A DNA stretch of 64,000 nt from Glandiceps talaboti (lineage: Eukaryota > Hemichordata > Enteropneusta > Spengelidae): positions 5,902,501 through 5,966,500 of the forward strand of contig NC_135555.1 of the NCBI RefSeq assembly GCF_964340395.1, in the 5' to 3' direction. Within the stretch, counting starts at the first letter, position 1; each line of letters begins with the position of its first letter. Below, piece by piece: positions 1 to 40,376 of the stretch. A model generated the notes under the pieces. That model saw only the letters and a program-made list of their open reading frames with translations, ran no database searches and was not told where the DNA came from. The translations under genes and the position numbers were made by a program.

Positions 1-92
1 CTCACTCACTCACTCACTCACTCACCCACTCACTCACTCACTCACTCACTCACTCACTCACTCACTCACTCACTCACTCACTCACTCACTCG
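1..92. repeat. (CTCA)n tetranucleotide repeat
   Basis: Near-perfect CTCA units, one CCCA variant; continues off the window. Confidence 0.97.
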
Positions 93-2691
93 ATCACACG
101 CCGTTCAAAAGATCAATCAGTCTATTGATTTAGTGTTTAATTTACTATGGCCAATTTGAGATCTCAGTCGAGGAAAGTACACACTCCAACTATATATATT
201 TTCATTTTTCATGGAGGTGGGTATACGGTGAATATAATATACCGTTGGGTGTACGCTGAAATATAATATACCGTTGCTGTTTTTTATACAGAGATAACAT
301 AGCTGGTACAAGACAAGTTGACAAATGTTAAGATCGTATTTCTTCTCCGTGTGACTCTGCGAAGTTGTTTCCTTAAAACAACTTATCAAAACCCTTATTT
401 CACTTGAACTGTATGGGGCCATCTTTTGGGACTGGTATGATCATGAAATTGGTCTCAATTTAATCAAGTCATGTCAATATTTGACAAAAATGTGATTAAT
501 TTTACACCTATTTTCATAAAATCTTATCACCATTGGTCTTAACATATATAGGCCTGAGAGTGTAAAGCTACCTAGCTGTGATTGAACGTTTCATAAGGTT
601 TATTGTTCATATTGTCTTCAAAGTTTTCTGTCAGGAAAATTTTCGTAGGATAGTGTACGGTGACAAAGAGGTTAACTGTATCAAATATGGACCAAGCAAA
701 GTCTTACATACCCCGATGTATGAAATGTGGTCTCACTGAAAACAAGAGAGTGTTTTGTTTTGACACTAGGGGGCTTCAGGATAGTTCAACCTTTACTCGA
801 AGATCCTCGGACTGCTACCAGTACCAGTATAGACACAATACCACATTCACAATAAATACATGACCAGAATACAACCACTTCCTATCTTAAATGAATGAGC
901 GTGTAATTTTGTGCAAAACATCTCAAAGCAGTGTAGTCTAACCGTGTAGGCATTTTTCTCCAAAATCTCGAAAGTACATATTGTAACTGATAACAAATGC
1001 ATAGGACCGGAGTTGTGAAATGACTGCAGCTCGAGCACCTTCGTAGACCAATGTGCAAACCGAATGAAAAGAACTCGAATCAACTGACTGTGTCATATAT
1101 GACTAATGACTAGTTTACCCTCGCATTTTAATTCATGATAACATGCTGGGGAAAAATATGACATTGGGTTCAAATAAAAGGCTAACAAACATAGTGAAGC
1201 ATACATTCAATCAAGAAGGAACGTGATAAAAAGATTGTTGCTAAAAATCGATTTCATACTTGTGTATGAATATTGTGATTGATGTCATTTTTAGGGTTTT
1301 CAATTCGTTGTTTAAAGACGAAAATGATGAAAGTTTTGACAATTTTGAATCTGGTTTCTACTTGAATGCTTTGACGAACCTGGCTACTATTATAAATGAT
1401 GACCGACCATGTAAATAAAACAGTTACTACACATTTCAGTCGAATTTTCATTTCTCCAACCATACAAGAAAATAACGTACGGTGTACAGTATGTGTCTCC
1501 TTCTGGTATACAATGGAGGTAGAATCACAGCCCGTCTTACCTGCATGGACATACTAAATTACCCAGTTAAATTTATCGGTACCGTCGATTGGGCATATGA
1601 TATTGGGTGGACGAATTGTTTTGTTTATCGGACTGTGAGTCGAGTCACAGACATTGTCCCCTATATCATGTTTATAGGTTAGTTAACGATGGGAGAATAA
1701 CTTAACCGCTGTGTACAGTTTGTCTCGGTGTGATTTCTAGTTGACCCTCACTTCACAGAAATAAAATCGATGGCATTTACATGACAATCATAAAGAAAGG
1801 GCAAGATGAAGTGGTCTTTGTAAGAACGGTACTTCTATTGTGAAGCCATTGTTTTCTGTTCAAATGCAGTTTACCATGTCGTGCTTACAGGCCAACATCT
1901 GTGTCCGATTACCGTAGCACAGATTTTCGACGATTTAGTACATCACATGAGTGTGAAATATTGTATATTTTAATGCTAGATTGATTTCCGTGGACCAACT
2001 GTTACACACAGTAACAATAATACTCCGAGACACGCTGCTGACATTTTGCGTACCTCGTTGCCACGTTGTAATGGGCTGTCAATCACAGTCACAGAAACAA
2101 GAGATGATGACTCAACGAAGAATAGAAGATATTTTTAGCCGTAGTGTCTTGTCTTTCTGCCATTCATTTTTTCAGACAACAAATGGGTTCTTATTGTTGT
2201 GTGAACCCACACATACGGGTATTTAAGTAGAAAGGGTGGGGTGACGTAAAGTAATTTATATCATTGGAATGTATATCACCACGCCTTCATTGTCCGTGTA
2301 TTGGAAAAAACAACCATGGCATATAAAGCAAAATTGGAAATTCCGTCCGAAAACATTACAACACTTTAGTTTAAAATATGTCGCTTTCATTTCAGGAGTT
2401 ATATATTGTCATCTTGTCATTTGGTGGTAGCGGGATGAGTTTTGTATTTCTGAACATATTATTTTTACAGCACAAAGGGGTAGCTTTAGCATTTTACTCG
2501 TGGGATATGACAACAATTATATATAGAGATGCCAAGTTAGGTTGGGATGTAGAAACAGGCAAGTAAAGTCATCAAGTCAATGTCCAAACTACTATTGAAC
2601 ATATTCGAGGTCAAGTTGTAAAAGAATACCGTTGTATATAACCTTTTAAATGACTCTGCTGTGCCACGTGTGTGGTGCCTCTGTTGTCAGT

Positions 2692-2744
2692 GTTGTTGTT
2701 GTTGTTGTTGTTGCTGCTGCTGCTGCCTGCCTGGAACTGTCGTT

Positions 2745-2777
<33 letters not shown>

Positions 2778-2778
2778 A

Positions 2779-2809
<31 letters not shown>

Positions 2810-2831
2810 TGTTGTTGTTGTTGTTGTTGTA
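2692..2831. repeat. Compound trinucleotide repeat (TTG, TGC, TAG)
   Basis: TTG, then TGC, then TAG, then TTG units. Long open frames here are repeat artefacts. Confidence 0.95.
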
Positions 2832-5800
2832 TGTTTGTCTAGAGCTGAAATGTGTTTATCTTTAATGTAAAAAAACCCAGTGTGTGCCATTAGAGATCAA
2901 ACCCAAAGTAACCCAATTTGTGCTATAGTATCCAAATTTGATCAACATCAATTTACAATATTAAACTTTTAATAACTGTATGATTAGTATTTATTGTATT
3001 AGCTACATATATATAATTTGTTTCTGTATCAACCAGTGTTGAATATTCGCATTATGAGTTAGTGCTGTTATGGAAAAAGACGAAATGTCTGCAATATAAT
3101 CGTGATAAATTTCAGGATGTTACAGCTTGTAATTACTCACTCATGAAGACTTGAAATACACAAAGATGATTCCAAATATATTATCACTACACATGCCATC
3201 GGTCTCAATTTAATTACTATCCCTCATAATTGATGCCCAAACGATTTAATCCTTAAACAAATATCAGGATTTCTAACACGAGTATTATTACAATTTGAAC
3301 TTTTCTCAAATGACATTTATAAAAAAAAATGTCAACAATGTTGTGTTGAATAAATTTCAAAACGGAAATACAATCTGCTTAACTTTGTTGTGCTGGTTTT
3401 CTATTTAATAAACCATTGCAATTTCATGTCTGAATATTAAAGCTACACAAGCCGAGTTTGTCAGCTTTTTACTCATTCAGTGAAAATACTAAGTTTACAT
3501 AATGACTTCGATTAAACTATTTTAAAATGATTTTAATGTCGAGGCACACTTTCTATAACATTACAATTGTCTTCTGACATCGTTAAAGTAGTTGATTGCA
3601 TAGTTACAGTAGACATTTCTTGAACATTTTCGATACGTATGATAAATTACGTCATCGGGTCGTTTATACATTATATCTTGATACCAGGTTTGAGTTCAGT
3701 TAATTCAGAGTGGTGGCTAAGTGTGCGCATGCTTCAGTAAGTACAATAATGTGAGTACCTTTAAAATGAATATGCATCATAAAATACATCTAACAGCGTG
3801 TAAACTCGGCTTTTGCCCTTTTAAAAAAAGAAAGAATACTGCAATGTACAATATCACTTGGTTTCTAGTTAGTCTATGTAATTAAATCCTAAAAGGCCTA
3901 GTATCGACCTGCAAATGAATTGCGATAATTTTTTGCAGTTTTTTAGCAACAACATTTTGACTAGGAAATAGAAGACGATTTCACATGATATCAGACTGTT
4001 CTACAGAAATTTGCTCTTGAAAATTTAAAAAAAAAAAATATTATTCCAAGATAAGAAATTTAAATACTGAGGAACTCTCTTTCTGAATTTGATCGTCTTG
4101 TAAAATGACGTAAAAATATCAGACTGATTATTGACCGATATCGAACAGACTGTTTCAAGGAAATTATTTCATAATTTGTAGTGTCAAAGTTTTATGATAG
4201 ACCTTGAGCCAGTTGACAGAAAAACGCCATCTCAACAAAATTCTTACCAACATACTACACTTTCTGTGTGAGTTACGGTTAGATAATCCACAAAACTATA
4301 TTCAATGCAACAACGGTATTTAATTTTTTGCCAAGTCAGACGAAAAAATGTAACATTACAATTTTTTTGAAGCAAAGATGGCGTTCTATCTCAGATTCAC
4401 TGGGTTTATTCTATCACTACACGTGAAGATATCTGAAACTTTTCTGTCACGGAATGTCACACTGGGGCGATTAAAAATGAAAAAAGAAAAAAAAACTATT
4501 TGTTAAAAACATCCCGGTGATTAAGGTAAAGTAAATTATATGAAATATGAAATATGAACTTGTTATCATTACGTCAAAATAATTCAAATCAAATATAAAT
4601 TTATAAGAATCTTTCAAATAATTCATACAAATGATAAATTTGTAAGATCCCTAAATTGATTAATTTAAACATAATGTTGTAATCCTTAAAGTAATTCATA
4701 CAAAATTATAAATTTGTAACATCCTTCAATTTCAAATAATGAATTGTAAAATTCTTAAATCAATTCACATGAATAATAAATTTCTACTCCATCAACCTCC
4801 ATACACATGAAACTAGACGATTAGTGGACGTCATCTACTATACGTTAATACTGATAAATTGGATAGTTAAATTCAGATGTGTCTATACTTTATCATCATT
4901 TATGTAAATAAACTATTGTATATTGTCAGCTGATGTCGACTTCCGTCACACATGTAACCAATCCATAGTTACAATTTATTCTGATAAATTTTGATTAAGG
5001 TGTAAATGTACAAATAATGATTATTTCATCGATAAATATAAGCTTAATTACACATAAGCTTCGAATTTTTAGAAGAAAAATTCCCATAAAATATATAACT
5101 ACAATTTATGGTTATTTTGTAGATGGAACTTTTTAAATTTGTTTTCTGAATTAATTTTTCTTTAAAATCATATATTTGTTGAGCTTATAAAAATAAGCAT
5201 CTGTGTCCTCTACTGTCAGCTCTGTTCTATCTTATCACAAGGTTCCTGTGTATTACAGTCTCCATAAAATGAAGCGTCGGTAGTTTTTTTTTCTTATATA
5301 CAAGGGTAGGATTTCCTACAGTTTATTACACGACTTTACTGTACGAAGTTATCATTTGGTGACGTGTTTCATACATCAAATCGTATATGTACAAACACGT
5401 GTTTTCTCAGCTTTCCTTCAAACTGCCAATACTCAAATGTATAAACTTGGAAATAGTTATTGATATGAACTAATATGATCTGATATCATCTTTATCTCAT
5501 ACATTTAAACTATCAAATGTCAGGGTTTTTTTATTATCAGGAGATTCATTTCGTTTCTAATTACTGCTTTCATTCTATTTCCCCAAATTTGAAATCGACT
5601 TCTTTATCATTCGTTTACATTCACTGTATGTAAGCTGTAAAGATCCGTGTAGTCTTCCGAAATATGATATGATAACGACGTCCGTATTAAGTAAAGTAAA
5701 CTTGGAATAAAATACAAACGCAAATGTCAAACGATTATTGGTCCTCTTTGACATTAGAAGGGCAATGTGTGGTGACGTTGTCTTTGAGTCTATTCCAAGG

Positions 5801-7695
5801 TTTGTCATCAATAAAGATGAACACTCTCCTTATTTTTTTATGAATCAGAACATAAAATGGAGATTTCCCATACCTATTGAAGTCGTCAATATATCATGAC
5901 GTCATCTGACAGTGATCTATCTAACGCTGCAGTTACATAAACATATGTTGCCGCGGTAACAGGTGTCAAACTTTTCTTTCACTCTGCCCTGTCTACTCGA
6001 GAGTCCTTTATCAGGAACCGATAAATCATTTTCGTTTTCGTGACTGTCATTAAATGTCATAGAATTGTGGTGATGCGAGTGTGTTGTTTCCCCCGTACCG
6101 AGTCAGCAAAAGTACGTGACCCGACATGTTAGAAATCGAGGCAAAAGATGTACTAGTATCTATAAATACCTTAAAGGCATCGTTGTATTAACACTATTCA
6201 TTGGAAGATCTGCCTATTTACCAACCACCATTGATTCGGCTATGAATAGCTTAATTATTTTTAAACTTGCGATCAACAGCCATCTTTAGGGGATTAAGAA
6301 AATCCGGACCACGTTGAGACAAGAAGTGTAATATTATATCGGCTATAGTGTAATCCTGGAGTTCCAGGGTATATATATTGCTAGAATAGCCAAATGTCTG
6401 AATTTGTTACTAAAACAGTCAAATCTTGAATTCGAATTCGTTACAGAAAAAGTCAAATTAATGCAATACAAGCCGTACTATGATGAATATGTGATACATA
6501 CTTGGCACAAACTGAGTTTATTTTTTTCTCGGGTTGTTTACAAAATATAGATCTAGATGGTATTAAAAAAAATTCCAAGCGTTTTTATCACTGGTGATAG
6601 CATACGTTTAATAGGGGGTTCCCAACATTTTTGTACAGTCCCATAGTAAATTATTTCACCAATGCATTTATATTGGACTTGAGTTCTGTCGATACCAAGT
6701 AAGAGTTGATATAATGCTAAAAGTACGTATATCTTTCAATATAGATTAAATTCAACATAATAAACTCACAGCTTATTCACCTTTAGATTCATATAAACCA
6801 TGACAGTTCAGTGATTCATAAAATGAAAGTACTGAATATAAAATGAATATTGTCCAATTAGTTTGCTCAGGTGGTGACTTTCTCCATATTTTTTTAAAAA
6901 AATTCACGGATATGTTTTTTTATCTCTTCAAACGAGACAATTTTCATGCTGACTGCTAACTTAGTCTACAGACAGTGTAAATTATTGGCAGTAAAAATAC
7001 AACTTGACACTCCAGACACGTGGGCGTGAAGATGTTAGGAATTATTGAGTCCACATATACACACATACCATACACGATACTACGAGTCTTTTGAATTGAA
7101 AATGTTAAAGCTATGTAAACGAGTACTGGTGTCATTTTTCAAAATTATACTCAAAATGGCGTGACGTATACAAAGAATGCTGTCCGTCCGGTATATAGAT
7201 AGCCCAGTGTCGCTACAATATCGACATAAGTATATTCACTGTGCATTAACTAATGTGTATTACTCTAGAAAAAAATATCTGGTTGTATCACAAACTTTCA
7301 TGAATTCAGAGTCGAGGGAATTTGATCTTCTGTTCTGTTTTCAAATCATGTGTATCCATTTAATTCCGAGAAAGTGTATCAATTTAAAAAATAGAGTATT
7401 TTCGTCTCATTCAGAGGGTTATTAGCCCTAGTAATTCAATATGATATAACCCAGGGGTGTAACAGTCAAGTTGTGGGTATATCAGTGATATATACTAAAA
7501 GATAGAGATGTAACAATACACACTCTATCAAATAATAATCATCGTCTAATTACACTTAACGACCGTTAAGTGCTAGTACCCCATTAAATATCTAATATTG
7601 TCCCACGACTAAGTAGATTCCAAAATCATTGTATACCAATTTTTGAATAATTTAGTAGAGGGTTTGGTAGAGTAAAATCCGAGTCGATGCAAAAT

Positions 7696-7912
7696 ATGTG
7701 TGCGTGTGAGTGTGAATGTGAGTGTGAGTAAGTGTGAGTGTGAGTAAGTGTGAGTGTGAGTAAGTGTGAGTGTAACTCTGTGAGTGAGTGAGTGAGTGAG
7801 TGAGTGAGTGAGTGAGTGAGTGAGTGAGTGAGTGAGTGAGTGAGTGAGTGAGTGAGTGAGTGAGTGAGTGAGTGTGACTGTGTGAGTGTGAGTGTGAGTG
7901 TGACTCTGTGAG
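7696..7912. repeat. (GTGA)n and GTGAGTGT-type repeat
   Basis: A perfect GTGA core at about 7779-7872 with 6-bp and 10-bp variants on both sides. The reverse complement is the CTCA unit seen at 1-92. Confidence 0.95.
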
Positions 7913-8078
7913 TGCCTCCTTACTTGGTATTTTGCTGATATCTTACAAGTAAAATGATTTTTATGCCTTGAGATAATTTTTAAACATAGCTTATGGTGTC
8001 TTATGGTCAAAGATGTAGACCTGTACACGAGGCAGAAGCTGTATTTACAATTTTAAAAAAATCCAAATCCTAGCCTGA

Positions 8079-8192
8079 ACATCGTCGTAAACCACACCCT
8101 CTTTTACGGCACCATCCAAGACGCACCAAGAGGTTATTTCGCAGTGTCGTGGAAAAAATAACAGCTCTGGTTTGCGAGAATGTTTCAGTATA
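8079..8192 (+). mobile_element. Short interspersed foldback repeat, copy 1
   Basis: Shares the end segments CATCGTCGTAAACCACACC, TTTTACGGCACC and CAGCTCTGGTTTGCGAGAATG with the element at 52153-52263, in opposite orientation. The middle has diverged. No coding capacity. Confidence 0.6.
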
Positions 8193-8791
8193 GAACTTCG
8201 ATAAAAAGATGTGAACATAGGAAAGAATATGTTGAGGTGGTTTACAATGACGCTGAAAAAAATTCTGACTCCCCAGATATAGAAAATTCAAAGGAGGGTC
8301 ATGGGGTTGAAATGTACAAAGCTATAGCCCTATAAACGAACGGAAGCTGACTTGAACATGTAATTATATTGATCTGCAGTGATTGTATCGACCCAAAATC
8401 CGGATATACATGTATTACAATTGAAATCGGATATCAGTGTTTTGTATTCAACTTCTGATCTGTCCGGTCGTGTTCCTTTCGCTTTTCTAATTCTTATTAG
8501 CTATTTAGCGGGCTTTGTGGTTTTCACAATGAAATGTACAATGTGTGGGTTTAAAAACAAAAACAGCAATTCATTACAATGTGGCAGATTGGCGACGAAA
8601 AGAATGCTATATTATCACTATATAGTCGTGTTCATGCTTGTTTTCCGGAAAACATACACTGCTTCGTTTTGTTATCATTTGAAAAGTTAATGTAGATTTC
8701 AGTGTATGTATTTTTAAAAATATCAAACCAGAAATTTACATTTAAATCTAGGTGTGTGTGGCATGTCACAACTACAATTCGATCATGTACT

Positions 8792-9031
8792 TGGACATAT
8801 TTTAACCTAATGTATTCGTAAAAAACATTGACAGAGAATCTATTAAGAAGTTTGTGGATTATGTATGAAGGCAAATACATAAATCCGTCGCCTTTTACCT
8901 GAATTTCACTCTGGACATATTTTGATTAATCATGTTCACAAGAAACATCATATTCACAGAGAATCTAAGAAGTTTACTGATTACTATTTGTTTAATTATC
9001 ATTATTTATGATTTGTTTGATGGCAAATATG
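8792..9031. repeat. Local duplication, two diverged copies
   Basis: 8792-8880 and 8912-9031 share TTGGACATATTTT or CTGGACATATTTT, then ACAGAGAATCTA, AAGAAGTTT, and GGCAAATA in the same order with small gaps. Confidence 0.6.
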
Positions 9032-11884
9032 TTGAATTTGAACGTGAATTTGAACGTGATAATGGCGATGTAAATTTGTCAGCTAGCCATGTCTGGTTCA
9101 GTAGGGTTGGCTATGAAGAGACGACAGTCGTTGCTGTTTACAATGATGTGTTAACTGCTTTTAAACTGACTAGTTGCATCATCTTTATGGTGTTTAGGTG
9201 TAGTGTAATTGACAATATTATGGCGTGTTTATAACTATGGATACTCTATGACGCCAAATTAGCCCCCCACAAGTCTAAAAACAGACACAGAATCAGTTTA
9301 AAAAAATTCAGCGTGAACGCCCCTGGCCGGGAGAGATAGAAAAAAATTCACTTTCCCACATTTAATTAACATGAAAATAGAATCTACTATGCTACCGGTA
9401 TTACCGCAATTATGTAGTGCAATTTACTATTGTTTCCTACTGTGTGCTTTTGTTTTCCTACTCCAGTGTCATTTAACTCTAACGTCTTCTCATTTCAACA
9501 CAATGCTGAGAACAGTATATTTTCAACGACACAATTTCACGCTAAAGAAGCTGTCCGTTGCACCATCTGTGTGTATAGGTGTATCAGCTGTTTCAAACTC
9601 TGTGTACAATGACGGTAATAGTACCCTCTAACCTAACCATTAATTTTCCGTCGTTCAATCTATATCTCTGTTTGTCGACAAACTGTAAATACTCCAACAA
9701 TATGCTTCAATGTTTTGCTATTTATTTAGTATGGCTACAGCCTTTCAAGTGTAGAGGTGCCCACACTTTTAACGCATATTCCCCCAGCTGTTCGTAACAA
9801 ACCCAATTTTAATAACATAATATAATACCTTTGCTCGACAAAGATGAAATGGGGCCCAAATTATTAATTACTATAATGATGCAGATGGTGCCAGTGTTCG
9901 TTGTGGGTTTTTTTCAAAGTTTACTATCGTAGTAATATTTTTGCCTTTACGTATAAAATGTTATATTTAGAGCAGTAGTATTTATAGCTACATGGACACC
10001 GGTCAGCTATAGTTAATTCGACGATTTCATTAACGCTTGACCTACTAACTTATCAGATAGTGCTAATAGCATTAAGTATTTATACCGATATCAAAGTTCG
10101 CTATGTTGAAAAATTACTCTTTGAGACCTAGAAAGAACTTGACTTCTGGCCGCTGTGTTTGGTACATGGTGTTGTTGCTGTTTTTTTGAATGGCTGCACC
10201 ATGTCTGCTTCACAATACATAATTATTCTACGTTGCACTGTGGAAAACAAACCCAACCTATTTTGAATGACACATTCCAATGGAAGTTTTCGCTTACATG
10301 AGTTTGCACAAAACCTGGAATCTCCTTTATCTATTTACCGTGTTTAAACCTTGTGCATGTCGTTACGCTTTGCAGTGTTTGGTTGTTTTGTACAAAGATA
10401 TTATAATGACATGTCACTGACCCCTGTAATACATCATGTTCGTTCCAAAGTTCTCAACCAGACGCCTCCATTTTGTTTGCATGGTTTCGTTAAGCTCGGG
10501 AAGCATTATTCTCCCATATTTACTAAACTATTGATCCTGTATCAATTTTATGTCGTTTTTGGCCTTCGATTAAATGAGAACTATTGCTCCTGTGTTGTCT
10601 TACGGAGATAGTTAGTCAGTGTTTACAATGTGACTAGTTCGAGGTCATTTTCATGTTATACCTGGGCAGCCATTTTGGAAGCCATTGAACGATACTGTAG
10701 GCACGTACCTGAACCATAAAAGTTCAGGAACAGTTAAGATCAAACACTGTGATAACACTGGACAAAATATATAAATTACTTAACATTCAGGTCACTCTGG
10801 TGACTCCATGCCATGAATAAACCAATAAAACATGTTGTAAAGTGATAAAACTCCCTTCAAGTGCGACAAGTTCGGTGAGTTACCAGCGGTAACTACAGAA
10901 CTTATTGGCAGAGTCAATTACCAGAGTCGAGTTATTACCCTTGAAGGGAGCCACAATGCAGAACACTCGAAGCGCAAATCGGAACTACGGTATTTACCTT
11001 ACCAATTATGCAAGAAAAGCCAGACATATATCAAGTCTTATGTCCGATAGCTTTTATTTAACTCATATTACAGAAAAGGCCCCTCACAAAGCGTACCCTA
11101 ATAAAACACCACAAACTTCCCTACACCACAGCCCATCACCTTTAATATCGAAAGAAACTAGTCCACCATACCAAAAAAACACCGATAATATAAACTTGGT
11201 TCTTTACCGATACGCTCTCACTGATCAGTTGTATACTTTTACCGCTATTTGTATTTTTTGTCCGAAGTTTCGGATGTAGACTCTTGAAGGACTTCGAGGT
11301 ATCTTAACAACGGCCACGCCCACGCTAGTCGCCATACTGTAGTTTTTTGGCGAGGCTGACTTAAAGCACTTCTGGTTAAAATCATTTAAAACTTTGCGCG
11401 TTTGGAGTCTCTAACCAGTTTCGTATTACTAAGTGGAGACTCTGGGTTCGGAAACACCTGAAAATCGGCTTACAAAATCCCGAGACAAAGTTGGAAGGTA
11501 ATTTGGAAGTTGAGCAAATCTGGAGCTCCGTGTCATTTGTATTGTCACTGCTACGAAAGGTTTGTATGCTTAAAGAATTATTCATGCGATTTACTGATAG
11601 TTCACTTTGGGCCCTCTAAGTGTCTCTAAATTGATTATTATGTTCAACCATGCCTGACTCCTATGGGACCAAGGAATCACTGATTCGGAAAGAAATCACT
11701 GTCTCTGATAATGTCCATGCATGCAATATGCACGTCTAACACCTTAAAGACTATCTGAGGCTGATAGAAGACAGTTACCGAATATTTCCGTATGAAACTA
11801 TATGTATAAATAATCGTCGTACCTGTATATAGCGTGACTTAAGTACTTTTATCATGTCACCTAGAGGGTCTGGGAAACCATATA

Positions 11885-11952
11885 GGTGCGTACGCACCCA
11901 TCCTATTTATTAATGTGCCACGTACCTTGCTTTCAGCCAATAAGAAGCCAAT
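11885..11952 (+). promoter_or_regulatory. Probable ESRP promoter-proximal elements
   Basis: A perfect 14-bp palindrome GGTGCGTACGCACC at 11885-11898 is followed by two CCAAT boxes, 11937-11941 and 11948-11952. They lie 130-200 bases before the ESRP start codon. No clear TATA box is seen. The promoter role is inferred from position and motif only. Confidence 0.35.
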
Positions 11953-12079
11953 ATTAACAAAGATATTAACCCGCACATGGAACCGTATTCTAACAAAACA
12001 TTTCGTTTGCATTCAGCAACACGCTATAGTGGACATCAACCCCTGTCTGCCGCCACACCGTAGCTAAACACATAGTATA

Positions 12080-37917
<25,838 letters not shown>

Positions 37918-40376
37918 TTATATTCTACGGACACTGAATGGATACACGTGTAGCTAGAATGCTTCTCTGCTGAATGGCAACATTTATTATCACAAAAAGT
38001 CTTCCACATTTGCATGACTTTGTAGATAGAAAAAAAATGTTTCTTTCTTAGATTTTTGAGCAATATTTTTAAAATTCTTGAATTACTACTTTTAATACAA
38101 TAACTATAACAGCCAGAATGTGCCTTTTATCTCAGCCAATTACAATGTTTTTTAACATTATTATGATCAAAATTTGCTAAAATTTGCATCTACCTTTATC
38201 ACATTTAAGAAATTTGATTAAAAAATGACAGATTTCTGAGAAGTTTTAAGAATTAAAAATTGAGATATGGTGCTCATATCATTCATATCAAGGAAGATGA
38301 ATATTGAAAAGTATATATCCGTGAAGTAACTCCTGAGAAATGCAACTCAAAATACTGGACTCAGTCAAAGGAAAAGTCTTCCATTTTTAGCCACAAATTC
38401 TAGTCACGGAGCCAACAATCAAACTCACATCTGTACAACTTATTCGAATAAAAAGAAGGAAAAAGAGAGAGATTTTATTTGAAAACGACGCACTCATACT
38501 GCCAACTGTATAACAGTGTTTTTATTATTCAGATTATTGTTGTTATGACAACAGGCAGAATATGAATTGTAGTTTAATATTAAAATAACCTCATGCCACA
38601 TACCTACATCAAGATTTGTGTAAATTTAATATTTTAACAGTTTTTAGTTATGAAAATTGAAGTAAGTGTGACAACTTTCTGATCAGATTTTTACATGTTT
38701 CATATGACTTGTAAAATTCGTACAAAACTCTTAGCTTCAAAAAAGTGAATGATGACCAAAAAAAAAATATTTTAGGATTAATTATTTCTAGTTATGTAGT
38801 CTAGTTGTACATAGAATTGTCATGAATTAATCAGGGGTTGTTATGATAGACCCATTACAAGTATTTAAGACCACTAGCCTTAACTTTGTAGACAGTTTCT
38901 AAATTATTATTTATTATGTTATTGCTTGTATTATCAGAAGACTGAGGGCAGTATACGTTGGTCTATGCAAATAAATTATAGATGCACAGATTAGATTAGA
39001 TGAGAGAAAAGAAAATCATGTCTCCTAAAAAAATCTTATCTTAGTCTGCCTGTCCTGTTGCCAAGACAACCACCTCAACTACTGCTCACACATTATTGAT
39101 TACGACCAATCAAAAAGTTTGGTGCTAACTTGATCAGCTCTCTCCTAGGCAAAAATTAGACCTACGAAACACATTTTTCTTAACCTGCCCCCACCCATTG
39201 CTCTGTTAACTTGGACTCATCCATTGAAAAAGACAATAGGATTATACCACATATAGAAAAAAAAGGGGTGGAAATAGTGACAACTCTTATCACATTCAAA
39301 AAATGGTAGTTTTCTTTTAATCTTCATTATTAAAAAAAATTAAATTTTATCTTCTTCATTAGCTATACCTAAATAAGCATGCATAATTTCAATTATAATA
39401 CCAACTCATTAATAATAATAATTAATAACAAATAATTTATTCAGTTTCAGTGAAACATTTCAAATAATTGTGATGTCATAGTTATGTTAATTGAACAAAA
39501 ACAATGGAACTAATTGTTTTTATTTGTAAATGTAGTTAGAAAGTAGAGTTAATAAGTATATCAAATATTACTAACTCACTAAAGGTGCCTCATCATATTT
39601 TGCCCTTTTCACTCCAGAATCTCCCGTTATTTACATCAAAATTTGTGCCTTAAAAGTTGATTTGAAGATAAATCAATGAATGATGACTTTCTTGTCATTT
39701 TTTTAGCATGTTAACTTTTAGAAATTTTACTAACACTGCTGTGACACCACAAAACGAGAGACAAGGAAATCTGTATTGATGTGCAATATAAGAAAAAAAA
39801 AATACGCAAATGTTCAAGTGCCTTCGGTTGTTATGGAGACTTTATATTGTCTCAATTTATTTCATTTTACTATATTTTCAAGCACAACCAGAGACCTCTA
39901 GGTCAGTTTTTTGTGATGAAATGTCACAAAAATGTGGATGGAAGTTTTCATAAAGATGGCGTTTATTTTGCCCAATTGCTGAAAGAAAGGGAATATTTGC
40001 TTCCCTCTAAAATTTCAAAGATGAAATAGTGAAGATTGAGGTCAAAGAGTGAAAGTCTGAGAGGTCAGAGATATGAAATGGGCTGTGTCTTTTAATCACA
40101 GCCTACCCAGAATATGGAGCCAGATTTTAGAGATGAGAGACAACAAACAAACAAACAAATTATACAGGCAGCAAGCTCCAATAGAGTGAGTAGAGAATTG
40201 TTTAGTAGATATTATATGTGTATATTTGCACTGTATTTTCACTGAAATGAAACACTGCAAAGATTTGTTTTTGTTATTTTTTTTGTTTGTCTTTCTTATT
40301 TTTAAGAGAGAAGAGAACTGACACTGTATTGTATCCATATCAGTTGAAATGAAATAAAATCCATCAGTGCTTCCAG
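37918..40376 (+). other. ESRP: Probable ESRP 3' untranslated region
   Basis: AT-rich sequence with no credible coding frame. AATAAA hexamers occur at 38447, 38969 and 40353. The last is followed by a T/G-rich stretch and is the best candidate for the distal polyadenylation site. The exact end cannot be set from sequence. Confidence 0.4.
40353..40358 (+). terminator. Candidate distal ESRP polyadenylation signal
   Basis: AATAAA followed within 30-50 bases by TGTCTT/TTTATTG-type downstream sequence. Alternatives lie at 38447 and 38969. Confidence 0.35.

Larger units (their letters stand above)
1..12079. other. Upstream intergenic region, no gene recognised
   Basis: AT-rich with scattered short open frames, none with family resemblance or consistent splice sites. 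Besides the repeats listed, it has an inverted pair CTCCCTTCAAG at about 10851 and CTTGAAGGGAG at about 10942 with a small GTTACC/GGTAAC hairpin between. Distant 5' untranslated exons of ESRP could lie here unseen. Confidence 0.6.

Noticed and set aside
2661-2890. Open frames rich in Val, Cys or Thr
   Set aside because: They are translations of trinucleotide repeats.
10905-11279. 124-residue open frame upstream of ESRP
   Set aside because: Non-ATG start, no recognisable domain and no transcript signals; likely chance.
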